From the NCBI GenBank assembly GCA_037951165.1, contig JBBDHG010000127.1:3785501-3849500 (forward strand): a DNA stretch of 64,000 bases. Reading direction: 5' to 3'. The notes under the pieces are model-generated. The model was not told the DNA's origin. It made no database searches and was given only the letters and a program-made list of their open reading frames with translations. The stretch is from Lophius americanus (lineage: Eukaryota; Chordata; Actinopteri; Lophiiformes; Lophiidae). The position numbers and the translations under genes are program-made. Of the stretch, positions 1 to 11,247 are shown piece by piece (position 1 is the stretch's first letter; the number at the start of each line of letters is the position of its first letter).

Positions 1-553
1 GTTTTGAAGTTCCCAGAAATATGATTGTGGTTTACAACTTCACAGTCACCCATCTTCTAAAATCCTCATTATTTTTAGCGTGACTGAAAATCAAGCCATA
101 TTCTTCCAGAAATATTCTTTCTATGAATGAGATTTTATGCATTTCCATTGAAGTATGCAGAATAATATCTCGCCACTCTTCTTCTGTTATAATTAGGTCT
201 CCTCCCTTCTCCAACCTGTCCTTCTTTGCTTTGCAGTTTTCTTTAAAATTGTGGAGCCTTTATTTGATAGTTGAGGGATGACGCCTACTTGCAGAATAAA
301 AGCAAAAAGTTTATTTTTTGCTTTTATGATACTTTTGATTTTTTTTGCAGCAGTTTCTGAATTGGATATATTCATAGAATCCTTTAGAATTAAAACATAC
401 AATTTTGTTATGTTTTATAATACGGGGATAATATGCCTCACTGATTTCAATTAGTGTATTCTGTCGTCAGAAATCTTTAGTGATGAGCATAAGCCGAATG
501 AGGGCATACATATTCTCATTGTCACTCCTTCAAAGCTCTCTCTCGTTCCTCAG
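1..553. other. intron of smim19, no recognised element
   Basis: AT-rich sequence upstream of the first visible smim19 exon, ending in a pyrimidine-rich tract and CAG acceptor at 551-553. Open frames here are short, have no family resemblance and lack paired splice signals. I see no membrane-segment exon of smim19 in this stretch. Confidence 0.5.
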
Positions 554-1030
554 AAACAAGAGGAAGATCATGCGTATCTTCACTCTGCCTCCCAATGTTG
601 GAAGCAGCCAAGAGCCCAACTTCTATGACAGTCTGCAAAAGGTGCGCCTGCGACAGCAGCTGGAGATGTACTCTATGGGTGAGTTGAACACAAACGGTCA
701 CGCCTCAATGTGGGATGGTCAAAAGAGTGGGGTTATGAGAGGGCCACACAATTTTTGGCGGTAGGATCATGATACAGCTCCCAGCTCCATTAACGGTAAA
801 CATTTCACAAGTAACTTTCCTCATTTCCTTGTGCAAACACCTAATAACTGTTTAATGCTTCCCATGTTTTAGTTTGATGCTCTATATCACATCTACGTCT
901 AAATGTGATCCTGCGTTTCATGCTGTAATTGCTTTTCTGTGTTTCCATTTGTAATTGCTTCCTCTTAGCCAGGAAATTCGAGCATCAGCAGCAGAGTCAG
1001 ACAGAAAGTGTGCAGCTCTCCATGGAATGA
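554..1030 (+). CDS. smim19: smim19 (small integral membrane protein 19), last two coding exons, 5' part outside window
   Basis: Two coding exons are visible: 554-678 (acceptor ...cctcag, donor gtgagt, ends in phase 1) and 969-1030 (acceptor ...ctcttag, stop TGA at 1028-1030). Joined, they encode about 61 C-terminal residues. They include NKRKIMRIFTLPPN, EPNFYDSLQKVRLRQQLEMY and, after the splice, ARKFEHQQQSQTESVQLSME. This matches the cytosolic tail of vertebrate SMIM19 (C8orf40), a single-pass membrane protein of about 107 residues, as I remember it. The N-terminal exons with the membrane segment are not seen at 1-553 and must lie left of the window. The function of the family is not established. 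Splice phase and the family-typical ending make the call firm; only the 3' end of the gene is here. Confidence 0.9.
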
Positions 1031-1275
1031 GACCAAGATGTCATCCCTCTGTTGTACATCTTCTACACATGGATAGGATGGACTCATGGGGCTGTCATAA
1101 TCGGAGATTGCTCGAGAGCCGCTTCCCCTGTCTTGGTTGATTCTGTTTGGCTCCGTGAATGAATGTTCACTCACTCACCCTCTGCTTTCTCCTTTCCCTC
1201 ATTTATGCATGGAGAAGGTACAGCAGGATGGAAGGAGGAGCGGGAGCAATGTGGAGTATAGAAACCATACTCCAC

Positions 1276-1308
1276 ATGTCAGTGACTTACTCAATAAGTC
1301 ACTGACAT
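1276..1308. repeat. perfect short-loop hairpin in the smim19 3' UTR
   Basis: Two perfect 14-base inverted arms (1276-1289, atgtcagtgactta; 1295-1308) are separated by a 5-base loop. It lies between the smim19 stop and the candidate poly(A) signal, so it would be transcribed. It could act as an RNA stem-loop or be a simple fold-back mutation product. Confidence 0.8.
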
Positions 1309-1334
1309 ACTTCCAATATTGTGCAAGGTTAAAA

Positions 1335-1340
1335 AATAAA
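1335..1340 (+). promoter_or_regulatory. candidate poly(A) signal AATAAA for smim19
   Basis: A canonical AATAAA lies 305 bases after the smim19 stop codon and is the first one downstream on the + strand. Its position fits a short 3' UTR. No transcript evidence is available from sequence alone. Confidence 0.4.
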
Positions 1341-4140
1341 GTTGAAGAATATTTTGTCCATAAAAAAGGATAATTTTGACTTCAAGGTTGTAGTAAGTAT
1401 TCATTTTTGACTTGTTTTGGATATATTTCTCTCTGCTGGGTAGTAAAATGATATGAATATAAAGCTTCTTAATGTAGAGCAACTAAGTTAACACGTCTTT
1501 ATAATCACAACTGTTATATTCAGTAAGGTTGATAATTAATTACTTAGACTTCTGGCTAGTCCTCTTGTACCATTATGGAGATTTTTTTTTACTATCATCT
1601 GGTGTTTAAGATCGAGAGCAGATATTGAAAATAGAATTGGAATACATTAAACATACTAATACTATTTTAATCATTTGCATGTTATCAATTAAGCATTATA
1701 GTTACATTAGAAATGCTCTGAAGTCTGCCATGTTCACATTGTCATCTTTTTTAAGAGAGACTGAGACGAGGATTATACTATTGGTGGCAATTATCAAACC
1801 TACAGATGCATGTCAGATTTTACCGTCTAGGCCTTTAAGTCTCAGTGAACATTTAGTTTGAGTAGGAAAGATCTCATTTCTTACATTTTAAGTAATCAAA
1901 AATTCTGTTTAAGTTATGTGTTTTTGTTTTTTTCCCAATGAAAACGGAGAAGATTTAATCATGAGGCAATTTCACAATGTTTTTGACTTCATTTGTGAAG
2001 AAAAATAAAACCTTACCGACACAAATGTGTTATTCAAAGTGGAGAATTATTTGTTTTTAAAACACGTTGGGAGGTATCATTAAATGTGTCAAGTTCTTTG
2101 TTTATGATGAGGTTACCTTCCCATCGGCCAAAGCGATACTGTGATTGAAGAGCTGCATGCTAACAGGCTGTTGAAGGACGGGGAACATGGTCAACATAAG
2201 TAATTAATGAAAGCATTTGGCTTTTATTATTCAGATTCAGACAATTTTATTGATCCAATGAGCAAACATGGCTGATTCACATCCTCGACAGGGTAGTTCA
2301 GAAGATCTGAACAATTAGCATATTAGGAATATTACATGAGCACATGTTCAACATGGTCATGATCTTGCCTTCTGTTCCTAGTTATGGTGTTGATTAATAG
2401 CCAGGAAAGAAATATGACAGAACTTCACTGTGACATAATGTTCAACATTGTTTCTCAAGAATATGATGGACAGACAACCAGAAAAACAAAACAGCTGCTG
2501 ATGCTGTAGCAGATGTAGGAACATAGAAATCAAGGCATGGACCTGCTGACTTACACATTTTGGGGTGTAAAAGTGTTTAAATTATTTCTTCAGCTTGTTC
2601 ATGCTTGTCCTAAGCAAAATTCCCAAAACATCATTAAAAAAAGAAATATAAAATAAAGTGGCCCATATGCCCCTCAAGTGAGAAAATGATCAGCACTATA
2701 AGACAGAGTGTGCTGACAGAAAGAAAGAGATGCTTGAATTTTGGTCTGGTTCACCACCAGAACCACACCCGCAGTCTGGGTGAAGTAGTTCTCTGACCGG
2801 ATGGATGTTGCTTTTAACAAAGTCATTTCAGATCAATGCATGATTGATTGTTTGACAGTAACAGGAAGTGATTAGAGGAACATTTGTATGAGATATCAAC
2901 TCTCCACACCGCCATGTTGTACTTGAGTTTAATATACATCACATGTTAAATGACCGGAGGGTTACTATGTCAGCTTTCTCCACTTACAATAGGACAAGAT
3001 CGGATTCTTCCCCGCATCATGTAGTAAAGAAACATGTATTTTCTTTATAGCTCTAAATATGGTGTTTGGGCACAAAAAGAGGCGGGGTCCAGGTATTATT
3101 TGAAAAACAAGAACACCACAACAAGATAAATCTCTGAAACTAGTCCTACATTTATGAGGAACAATATCCTCAAAATTACAGGATTGAAAATAAATCCATA
3201 GATTTGTGTCAAAAATGTAGTTTTTTTTAAGAATGTGGAAGAAATCAAAATGCAAGTTTTAATATTATTTTAAATGGATTTACAATATTCAATGTTCTGG
3301 CATTCATTTGAATGAACAAGGTCCTTTATATCTATTAGTTATGAAGAACTCTTGACATAAATTTCACAACTTCGACAGACAGCAAACCTTTCATTAAACG
3401 TTTGATTTAGGACTTAGGCCTAAAATGCCTCTGATGTTTAAATTTTGACCCCTCATGTATTGAACTGGCTTTCTCAAACATTTCTACATGTGCAGAGTTT
3501 ACTCAAAATCTTTAGGCGAGTATGTAGCTTATCTTGTCCTTCAATTGTATAATGTTTTATTTCCGTTTTCCTATTGCTTCATAAAAGTTGGAGGAAATAA
3601 AACCATAATTCATAACATGCTTTTACAGTATTTCATAGTTTGTACAACATTGTTTACTTATCCTGATGAGATTTGACCTGAAATGACGCTGAAACTGTAA
3701 GATGTAGGAAGCAGCCTCAGCTGTTAGAGGTTTTTCAGGGATCAGTGCATATACTGTAAATGTAAAGTATAGTATATCTTTGTATGCTGCTGTTAGACAG
3801 CCAAGAGATGACAGTATTTGGGTGGACTTTATCTTATAACTATTAGTAGTTCCATATAAAGCTGTTTGGATTCCTTCTGCAACCCGATTTCATTCATTCG
3901 ACTGTCACGAGTAAAACTAGGCCTAAGCCATCGTCCCCAACAGCAGGGTGGATCTTTATTTTTGCCTCTTATCCAAAACCAAAAAATGTCCCGTTTACAC
4001 GACGTGCTGTTGTGACAAATTCACCCACCCTCGCGAGGAAACTCCATCATAGACAAGAACAATACATTAGTTTTAAGGATGTAATAATCTGAAAACAGGA
4101 TTGATAATATAGAGCTGTTTACGTGTGTTTAATATTCAAT
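1341..4140. other. intergenic region between smim19 and fam199x
   Basis: AT-rich non-coding DNA with no exon-like block that I can place in a family. A stretch near 2230-2300 (ttcagacaattttattgatc) resembles the 3' tail of fish CR1/Rex1-type LINEs, but too little remains to classify. TTTATT at 3955-3960 is a possible minus-strand AATAAA for the long fam199x 3' UTR. Confidence 0.4.
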
Positions 4141-6232
4141 GACAGAGATCCATCTTTTAAAATCATATTTAATCATTCATGTTCGTCCTTTTTTTGTTTT
4201 CAGATTACATGGTAAACACACATGTACCTTCGATGCATCTCACTGGCTTCATGTTTTTTAAAATTCTTTTTTTTTTCAAAATAGACTTTTACTAAATCGT
4301 AAGTACAGAATACATAAAGCTGCAGTTAACGTAAAGTTTGTAATTCATAACTTTATACATGAGACAGAAACAGGAGCAAAAGCTCAGAACAAACACAAGT
4401 AGAAATGACAGCAGGCTTTAAGCCACCGTGGTAGTGGTTCATCGGGTACGACAGACGCGGGGAGAAAAAAAGTATCAGTAATACAAGGTAGACATAAACA
4501 CATTCCTCAGGTTTCTACACCTAGTAAATATGGATACGGCATGGTTGCTACAACTCCTCAAAAATCTGTTTTAGGTGCTTAGCCGAAACTTTGTGGTAGG
4601 TCCATACATATTTAGACAGAGCTCCTAGAACACATGTATGAAAACTAAGCAGATGGCTCCATGGTAGACGTAAATTATTCAGAGACAAGTTCAAGTGCCG
4701 GACCAAATAGACCTTTCTCCAAATTAACAGACAAATGTCATCTATGACTGATCAGACCCGTCTCAGTAGGAGCACTGGCAGAGATACAAAGTGGGATTGA
4801 TAAAGTCAGAGTTCAAAAGATATTTAAGACAATAAACCCAAGTCGATAAAAACGGCTTCAAACTAAGAATTAGGGCCAAGAACCAGTAATGGCTGACAGC
4901 ATTTCAAGCTACCTTAAGATTAAGTATATATACCGTACAGAGAGAGGAAACTTAATACCAAACCTTTGTCACCAAGGAAAACTAAAAGCAAGCAGTAAAT
5001 GTGCTGTTATTTATCATATATTTACAACACAATTGCTATCTGTAAACGTGTATGGAAGTAATGGAGCGAGTTGTTACTTACTGGATTACACAGGTAATCC
5101 GTGTGTGTGGCGATTTGAACATGCACTGTTTCAGTGCTCCCTCTAAGCCTTAAGAGTGAAATGGAGCCACGGCACTCAGCAGATAGACAGACACACCCAC
5201 TTTCTTTCCCCACACAACCTTTGGATCGCTGATGCTTGTCGGAATATTTGGAAGATATTTTGCTCTTTGAAAGGAATGAGAGACTCTGAATGAGACTTCC
5301 TCATCAATATGAGGCTTCCTACTCAAGTTCTTGCGTTTGTTTTTGTCAGATGTGTTCCTATGACTTTACGCACTCAAATGAATAGTACCTAAATTATACC
5401 CATATTTCTTTTTTACTTCAGCAACTCTGTGCATTTCACATGTAACATTACCTGCAGCAGTGCAAGCTACGGCTACAGGTGAACAGGTGGGCCAGTGCAG
5501 ATATAGCCCTGGTAGATTATGCACGACTGTAGAGGCTGATGGAATCCTTTTTATATAGCTACAACCAAATGAACCAAATTGCTTCCAATGTGATTTCAAT
5601 TCCTTGTATAATCTATGAAGAAATAAACATGGATTTCAGCAAGCTGCATATGCATCACATGACTGTCTTGACTGACCTGTCTGTCTGCCAGTGGTGGTTG
5701 TATTAGTAGTGGTGGATAAACGCTGTTGCAGCCTCTGTAAGCAAACTGATCTAAATGTATTCAGCTGAAATAACTGGCTAGTATTAAACAGTTATAGCAA
5801 ACTGATCTAAATGTATTCAGCTGAAATAACTGGCTAGTATTAAACAGTTATAGCAAACTGATCTACATGTATTCAGCTGAAATAACTGGCTAGTATTAAA
5901 CAGTTATAGCACTGGCTATAAGCAGTCTACACTAAAGGCTGAGTCTAAGCAAAGGATTAGCAGTATTATTGTTATAGCTAGTTTAGTAGGGATTTCGGTA
6001 ACTATTAGTTTTAACAATAGTTTTACAACACTAAAAATAGCAAACAATAAGACACTCAATGATAGAAGCTATTACAAGCCATTGCTGCGATCTGACAATG
6101 CATAAAGAGCATCCTGCCCTACTCAAAGCAGATTCATGCAATGTTCTGGATTAGAGTCGCCTATAAGCACTATGGTAGCAGCCGATTGGTAATACAAGGA
6201 GCATAGAGGGAGCACTGACAGATTCACTGGTG
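4141..6232 (-). other. probable 3' UTR of fam199x
   Basis: This stretch directly follows the fam199x stop codon at 6233 on the minus strand and holds no exon with coding resemblance. Mammalian FAM199X has a multi-kilobase 3' UTR, so much of this stretch may be transcribed. It contains the 3 x 56-base tandem repeat at 5741-5908. The 3' boundary is not determined. Confidence 0.4.
5741..5908. repeat. minisatellite, three copies of a 56-base unit
   Basis: Copies begin at 5741, 5797 and 5853 (gcaaactgatctaaatgtat...). They are essentially identical: the third has a single visible substitution (ctacatgt for ctaaatgt). Exact 56-base spacing and near-identity indicate a recent tandem amplification, within the probable 3' UTR or flank of fam199x. 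Confidence 0.95.
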
Positions 6233-9200
6233 TCACATTAGTATGTCCAGGTCGTCAGCATGGTCGTCTTCCTCCGTCACTCGCAGGGACAGGACCTCCT
6301 CGTTCAAAAACAGTCCACTCAGACGCTCCTTTCGGGCCTGTCGCTGCTCTTTCAGCTGTCGCTTCCGGAGGGTTTTTTGCTGAAGCTTGCGTTGCTTCGA
6401 ACGTTTCTGAAGGACAGATGTGGTGAGAAAGAGAGATAGACAGAGAAGGAGAGAAGATAGCTATATGAGTATCAAGGTGCTGAGGCATTCAACTCGCCTT
6501 ACATGCTCCATGAAATGCATTAAGTATGTCGCAGCCAGGAACAGAATTTGTACGCTCCGAAGGCCACTGTTTAAAATGTTTAAAAATGAGGCAGCACAAA
6601 AATGTCTGTTGCTGTTCCCACTAATGAAAAAGGAATGGCATTTTCTAAGAACAACCATAATAGTAATAGTCGTTTTGGTTTTGACATACAAATCTTCCCA
6701 CGTCTTACTTTAGAGTCTCTTATACGTTCAGCAGCGCTGGACAGGTTGCCATCACTGTGAGCTCTGCTGATGTTGGCAACACTGCTCCCACTAGAAGCTG
6801 ATGCTGTACCACCTGGAACAAGAGGGAATAGTTTAACAACCTTGAACTTCATTGAAAATAGCTCAAATTGAACTGAATGTTATAATTTTTCATTATATCA
6901 ATTATAAAAATCCCATTTCTCAATCAAGAAACCTTGGCAGACACGCCCCTAACAGCAAATGCTCTTCTGTTAGTGGCTGCCCTGCTACGGCTCCTCACAG
7001 CTAGTTACAGGTGACATCTTACCTGCTATAGAGTTGGAGGTTGTCGAGCCAGTGGAGGAGCTAGCGGAGCTGACCATGCTGGCATTACTGCTGCTTACTG
7101 CACTAACGCCCCCGGTGCTGGCACTGCTGTGGCTGCTCCGCTTCCAGCTCTCTCTGGTGCTGCTGGTCCGCTGCCTCGGGCTGTGCTCTCTGATGTAGTT
7201 ACGCACCTGATGATATCACATTGGTTAAAAAAGAAGTTTTCTCGGTCTAAACAACTCTTTTCTACAAAAAAAATTTTTTCTGAGATGCTACCGACCTGTT
7301 TGAGTTTCTCATCAGTTAAACAGTTGAGCTCGATGATGAACTCGCTATCAGTGGGTGAGATATGAGCGCAGGGGTCAATGATCTTGATGATGTCCAGCTG
7401 TTCCCTCAGACCCATCTCTGTACTGACTTTTCGACTCAGGTATTCAATATACTCCACCTGAAAGTGGAAAGACAGTCACACGGTTCAAATCTGATCTGAG
7501 AAAAAATTGGAATACAGCAATGAGGCTTGTAATGTGATTCTGTGAAAAACAACATGGATTGGTCAGAACCCTGTGGGTCAGCTCAGGGCGCCCCATTCGT
7601 AGAGGACATTTCAATACTGGGTCCATTCGATGTGATCTTCTCCAGTTACGCAGGTGTCACCGCATAACAACTAATTTCACTTTTTACAAGTTATACGATT
7701 ATGACCGGATTCTAGTTAATTTCTTTATGTAGGAGTACACTTAGTCCTTGTTAGATGTGATGCTTTTAGAAATCACACTATGTGTCCTTATCTGCTTGTA
7801 ATGTAATGGGTCGAAGCTCACCTTATTTAAGCCATATCACAACATATTAGTTATCTGCCACTGACATAAACCAGCTAGGCTAAACCAAAGCTCATAAACT
7901 AGTTAGGGTCAGCAAACTTATTAGTATTCACTGTTGTTGATCCTGACAGCACACAGAGTTTATGACGTTACTCATTTGAAATACAGTGGGCTGTTTGTTT
8001 GTTTACTTGTTCATCGTTGGTCATGGCACTCCAGGGTAACTCATCCAGGTTGCGATGAGGGTGGGGTTTAGGCTTCCTCTTCGAAAAAAGACAGGGGGAA
8101 CTTGGCACGCTGGGGATAATGTCAGAAAGTACATCACTGCCACTTGCAATGTCACTTCCTGGTAACTGTGAGGACAGCAGTCAGACACAAAAACAGATAG
8201 AAACAGGAGGACAGATTATTTGGTATAAATAATCTCACAGATTTTTTGGTAGAAATAATCTTACAGATGAGTTTAACATCCCAGTGTGTTTGATGCAGCC
8301 AAATAACGCAACTATGATATGACGTTCACCCTGAAACTCATAAAGCCATCCAACCAACCTGCCACTCAAACTCGCTGTCGGACCAGTCCCAATAAGTGCT
8401 GATTGAAGAAGAGACATCACTGCAAACGCTGCCCTCTGGAAACAGGTCCAGAGATGTTAGTTCTTGGTCATCCAGAAGGGAATAACAGTCTTCCTGATCC
8501 CCCACAGATACAGAGGAGAAGAGCTCCTCGCTGCACTCCGAACTGGCAACGCTGGTACCACAGGAAGTAAGGTTCCATCTGAGAAGAACAACGAGTGTGA
8601 GTCAAAGTATAGCCTGGAAGACTTAATTGAAACTGGTCGGATATTTTTCCAGAGACAAATGTATATGTAAAACAAACACACACCATTTCCTGTTTGACAC
8701 TTATATTAAAAAGTCATCTTAACAATAGGTGTACAAAAACATAGATGAGTGAATTATTGGTGACAATGTTTAGAGCTGAGTTTCGCTCAGCTTTGAAATT
8801 CACGAATAAAACAATGTTTTACATTCTCTTTGGCAACTGGCAAAAGCTAGTGGCATGTGATGATTTGAATCATCAGGCAGTAATTGGTAACATTCCAAAA
8901 ACTGCTGGCATAGTGATTTTTTTATTTACAAGAAGCCTTTTTTTGTTTGTTTTTAATTTCACCAAGAACTGCAAAATGTGTTTCAGTTGCTTTGAGTTTA
9001 GGTTTAGTTGCAAGACAATGTAAAAATATGGACAATATTATTGAAAATACTTGCCCTAAGACATGTGTACATAAATTTATTAACTTTGTCAACTATGACA
9101 TGAGCAACTTGGTAAGCAATTTAACATTTGTCAATAGCAGTATGATGAATGCAACCAATAAAACATCCTAATAATAATAACTATACATCCTAATAAGAAT

Positions 9201-9534
9201 ATGCCCCGCTATTGCAGCCCAGAATTCTCTGCCATAAAATAGATGCCATCTTAAATTATTTCCTGAATAATTTTGTTAGTAATAACCTTTGAAAATATTT
9301 TTTTTAGAGACAATAACCCACAAAAAATGGTGAAAAACAGACGTGAACACCAGCTCTCTCTACTTACCTGTTACTGTGGAAGCGGTGTAGCGGATCTGTT
9401 CTGTGACACGATGAAAGTTGAAAGCCAAAGTCACTGACATCAAGATTTCCCACATCACTGAGGTTTGCTCTTTGTGAAAGGAGAGGGAATGGCTCCTCTG
9501 GGGCCAAAAACTTCTCATACAGAGATTCAGACAT
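6233..9534 (-). CDS. fam199x: fam199x, complete coding sequence in 7 exons (389 aa)
   Basis: Minus-strand coding exons, in transcript order: 9534-9368, 8578-8359, 8165-8007, 7457-7296, 7206-7023, 6812-6709 and 6406-6233. All have GT-AG junctions and consistent phases; the total of 1170 bases gives 389 residues plus stop, against about 388 in human. Start ATG is at 9534-9532 (MSESLYEKFLAPEEPFPLL), just inside the exon. Diagnostic stretches are FQLSSCHRTDPLHRFHSNR, STYWDWSDSEFEWQLPGSD, NLDELPWSAMTNDEQ, VEYIEYLSRKVSTEMGLREQ, a serine-rich stretch (exon 7206-7023), then a basic helix-like region (KRSKQRKLQQKTLRKRQLKE) and the end DDHADDLDILM. This is vertebrate FAM199X, a strongly conserved protein of unknown molecular function; the basic segment suggests, but does not prove, a nuclear or nucleic-acid role. 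A Tc1-like relic sits in the 5' UTR intron. No breaks seen. Confidence 0.95.
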
Positions 9535-9710
9535 GGCCAAATGTACCTGACACATATACAAAGTTGAAGGTAGGACAAAGTTTAAAAAGTTATTGGTCAT
9601 TTGTTTTAAATTTCACATTCAGAAATCCCGAAAGACTAGCTTGATGATTTGTTTAGTATCCCAGTTAACAGAAGAAGTGAGAACAAAATGATCACTATTA
9701 ATATTCAGGA

Positions 9711-10510
9711 GTTACACCAATCAGGCCAAACATTGATTAGTTTCCCAGTTTGCCATCTAAACTTTTTTGACCCATCAACACATGGACTTCACAAGACCCC
9801 TGCAGGTGTGCTGTGGTTATCTGGCACCAAAAGTTGGCAGCGGATCCTTTAAGGCCTTTGAGGTAGGCTAATGGATTGGACTTGTTTGTCCAGTACATCC
9901 CACAGATACTCGATTGGATTTACATCTGAGGAAATGAGAGGTCAAGACAACAACTTGAACTCACGGTTGCATTCCTCTGAGTGAATTATTGTGATGAAAG
10001 AGACCGCTGCCATTATACCATTTCCATGAATGGGTGCATTTGGTCTGTATCAATACTTTAGTAATTGGTACATGCCAAGGTAAAACCTGTTTGTCTGGCA
10101 GGGTTCATGGTTTCCCAGCAGAACACTGACCAAAACATCACAAAGCATCCCCCAGCTTTTCTTCTTCCCATGGTGCATCCCGGTAAGATATCTTCCAGAG
10201 TTGCTGGCTCAAGTCTGTCCCTTGGACTAGTTTGATAGTTGTTAACCTTTGCACCCGGGGAACACCGAAGAAGACCTAAAATTCTGCACATCTCACCCTC
10301 ACACTCAATTTTCAAGCCATCACAATTTCACCCTTGTCAAAGCCATTCGGAACCTAACTCTTGCCCATTTATTCTTGTTCCAAGGAATGATTTTCAAGAA
10401 CCAAATGCTCACTTACTGCCTAAAACAGTCAACCCCCGACTGGTTCCACTGAATAGAGATTTTCAGTATTTATTTAACGTGTCAGGTTAATTTTATGGCT
10501 GACGGATGCA
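9711..10510 (-). mobile_element. Tc1/mariner-like transposon, internally deleted and degraded (family A)
   Basis: The low end (9711-9735, ttacaccaatcaggccaaac) and the high end (ttttatggctgacggatgca, about 10491-10510) are diverged terminal inverted repeats. Minus-strand reading near 10200-10080 gives ILPGCTMGRRKAGG and FWSVFCWETMNP, the transposase motif before a catalytic Asp in this fish Tc1 family. The text near 9880-9960 (ttgtttgtccagtacatccc) corresponds to the C-terminal WPPNSPDLNPIEHLWD region. At about 800 bases it is about half the length of a full element, with internal deletions and frameshifts, so it is dead. It lies in the 5' intron of fam199x. Confidence 0.85.
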
Positions 10511-10899
10511 TAGTTAACAAACGCGAGCACGCAGTGACATTACTCGTGCTAATGTACCTATCTCATTCAAGTTAAAGTCAACAGGCGCCAAACCTAATAA
10601 CAACATTCCACAAGTTGCTTTGAACCGATGACACTAGAGGTCAGCCATGTTTAGCACACAAATCCTTAATTTGTTTACTTTACAACAGACTGAAATAACT
10701 CAATGTAAGCGACACTTAGTAAACATGACGATGGCACCGCATGATAACAACTCATTTAAGAATGTATCTAGGTCCGTTTGGATGAACTAGTTCCGCTGCT
10801 ACCGTCTAATAAAGCCCAAGACGAGATCACAACACAGGCTAACATAGTTAGCTGAATGCTAAGTGCCGAACGTCCACGTAGCATTTACTAAGTCATAAA

Positions 10900-11247
10900 A
10901 CGACACCAAATTAATACTTTCCCCGCAAAAATAATCCTTAAAATTTTCTGAACCTGACAAAGTTGCATCGAAACTCATTCTATGGTTAAACACCAACCTT
11001 TAGTCTTTCAAACAGTGATTAATTCTAACACGTCCATTTGCAAAATCGTTTCTTCTGCTGATGATCTCAGAAAATCCGAACTCGCGAGGCTAGGGGAAGG
11101 GAAATGAACCTCACGTGATATGAAGACGGAAGTTGTCACATAAACAGAAAACTGCCATAAAGCACAGCAGAAGCACTTATATAAAGACTTATCATATATT
11201 TTTATTTGTTTTTGTATTACTTCTGATAGTGCATTTGACTGCAAGCA
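10900..11247. promoter_or_regulatory. putative bidirectional promoter between fam199x (-) and commd5 (+)
   Basis: The commd5 ATG is at 11248 and the non-coding first exon of fam199x must lie just to the left, so the two genes are head-to-head. Recognisable core-promoter-type sites are clustered: TCACGTGA (11111-11118, E-box/USF-MiT type), ACGGAAG (11126-11132, ETS type) and CTCGCGAG (11081-11088, palindromic CGCG element). No TATA box is obvious. Exact start sites are inferred, not seen. Confidence 0.5.

Noticed and set aside
5741..5908. CRISPR-like array of short direct repeats
   Set aside because: The three units are directly adjacent with no unique spacers, in a vertebrate genome; it is a minisatellite.
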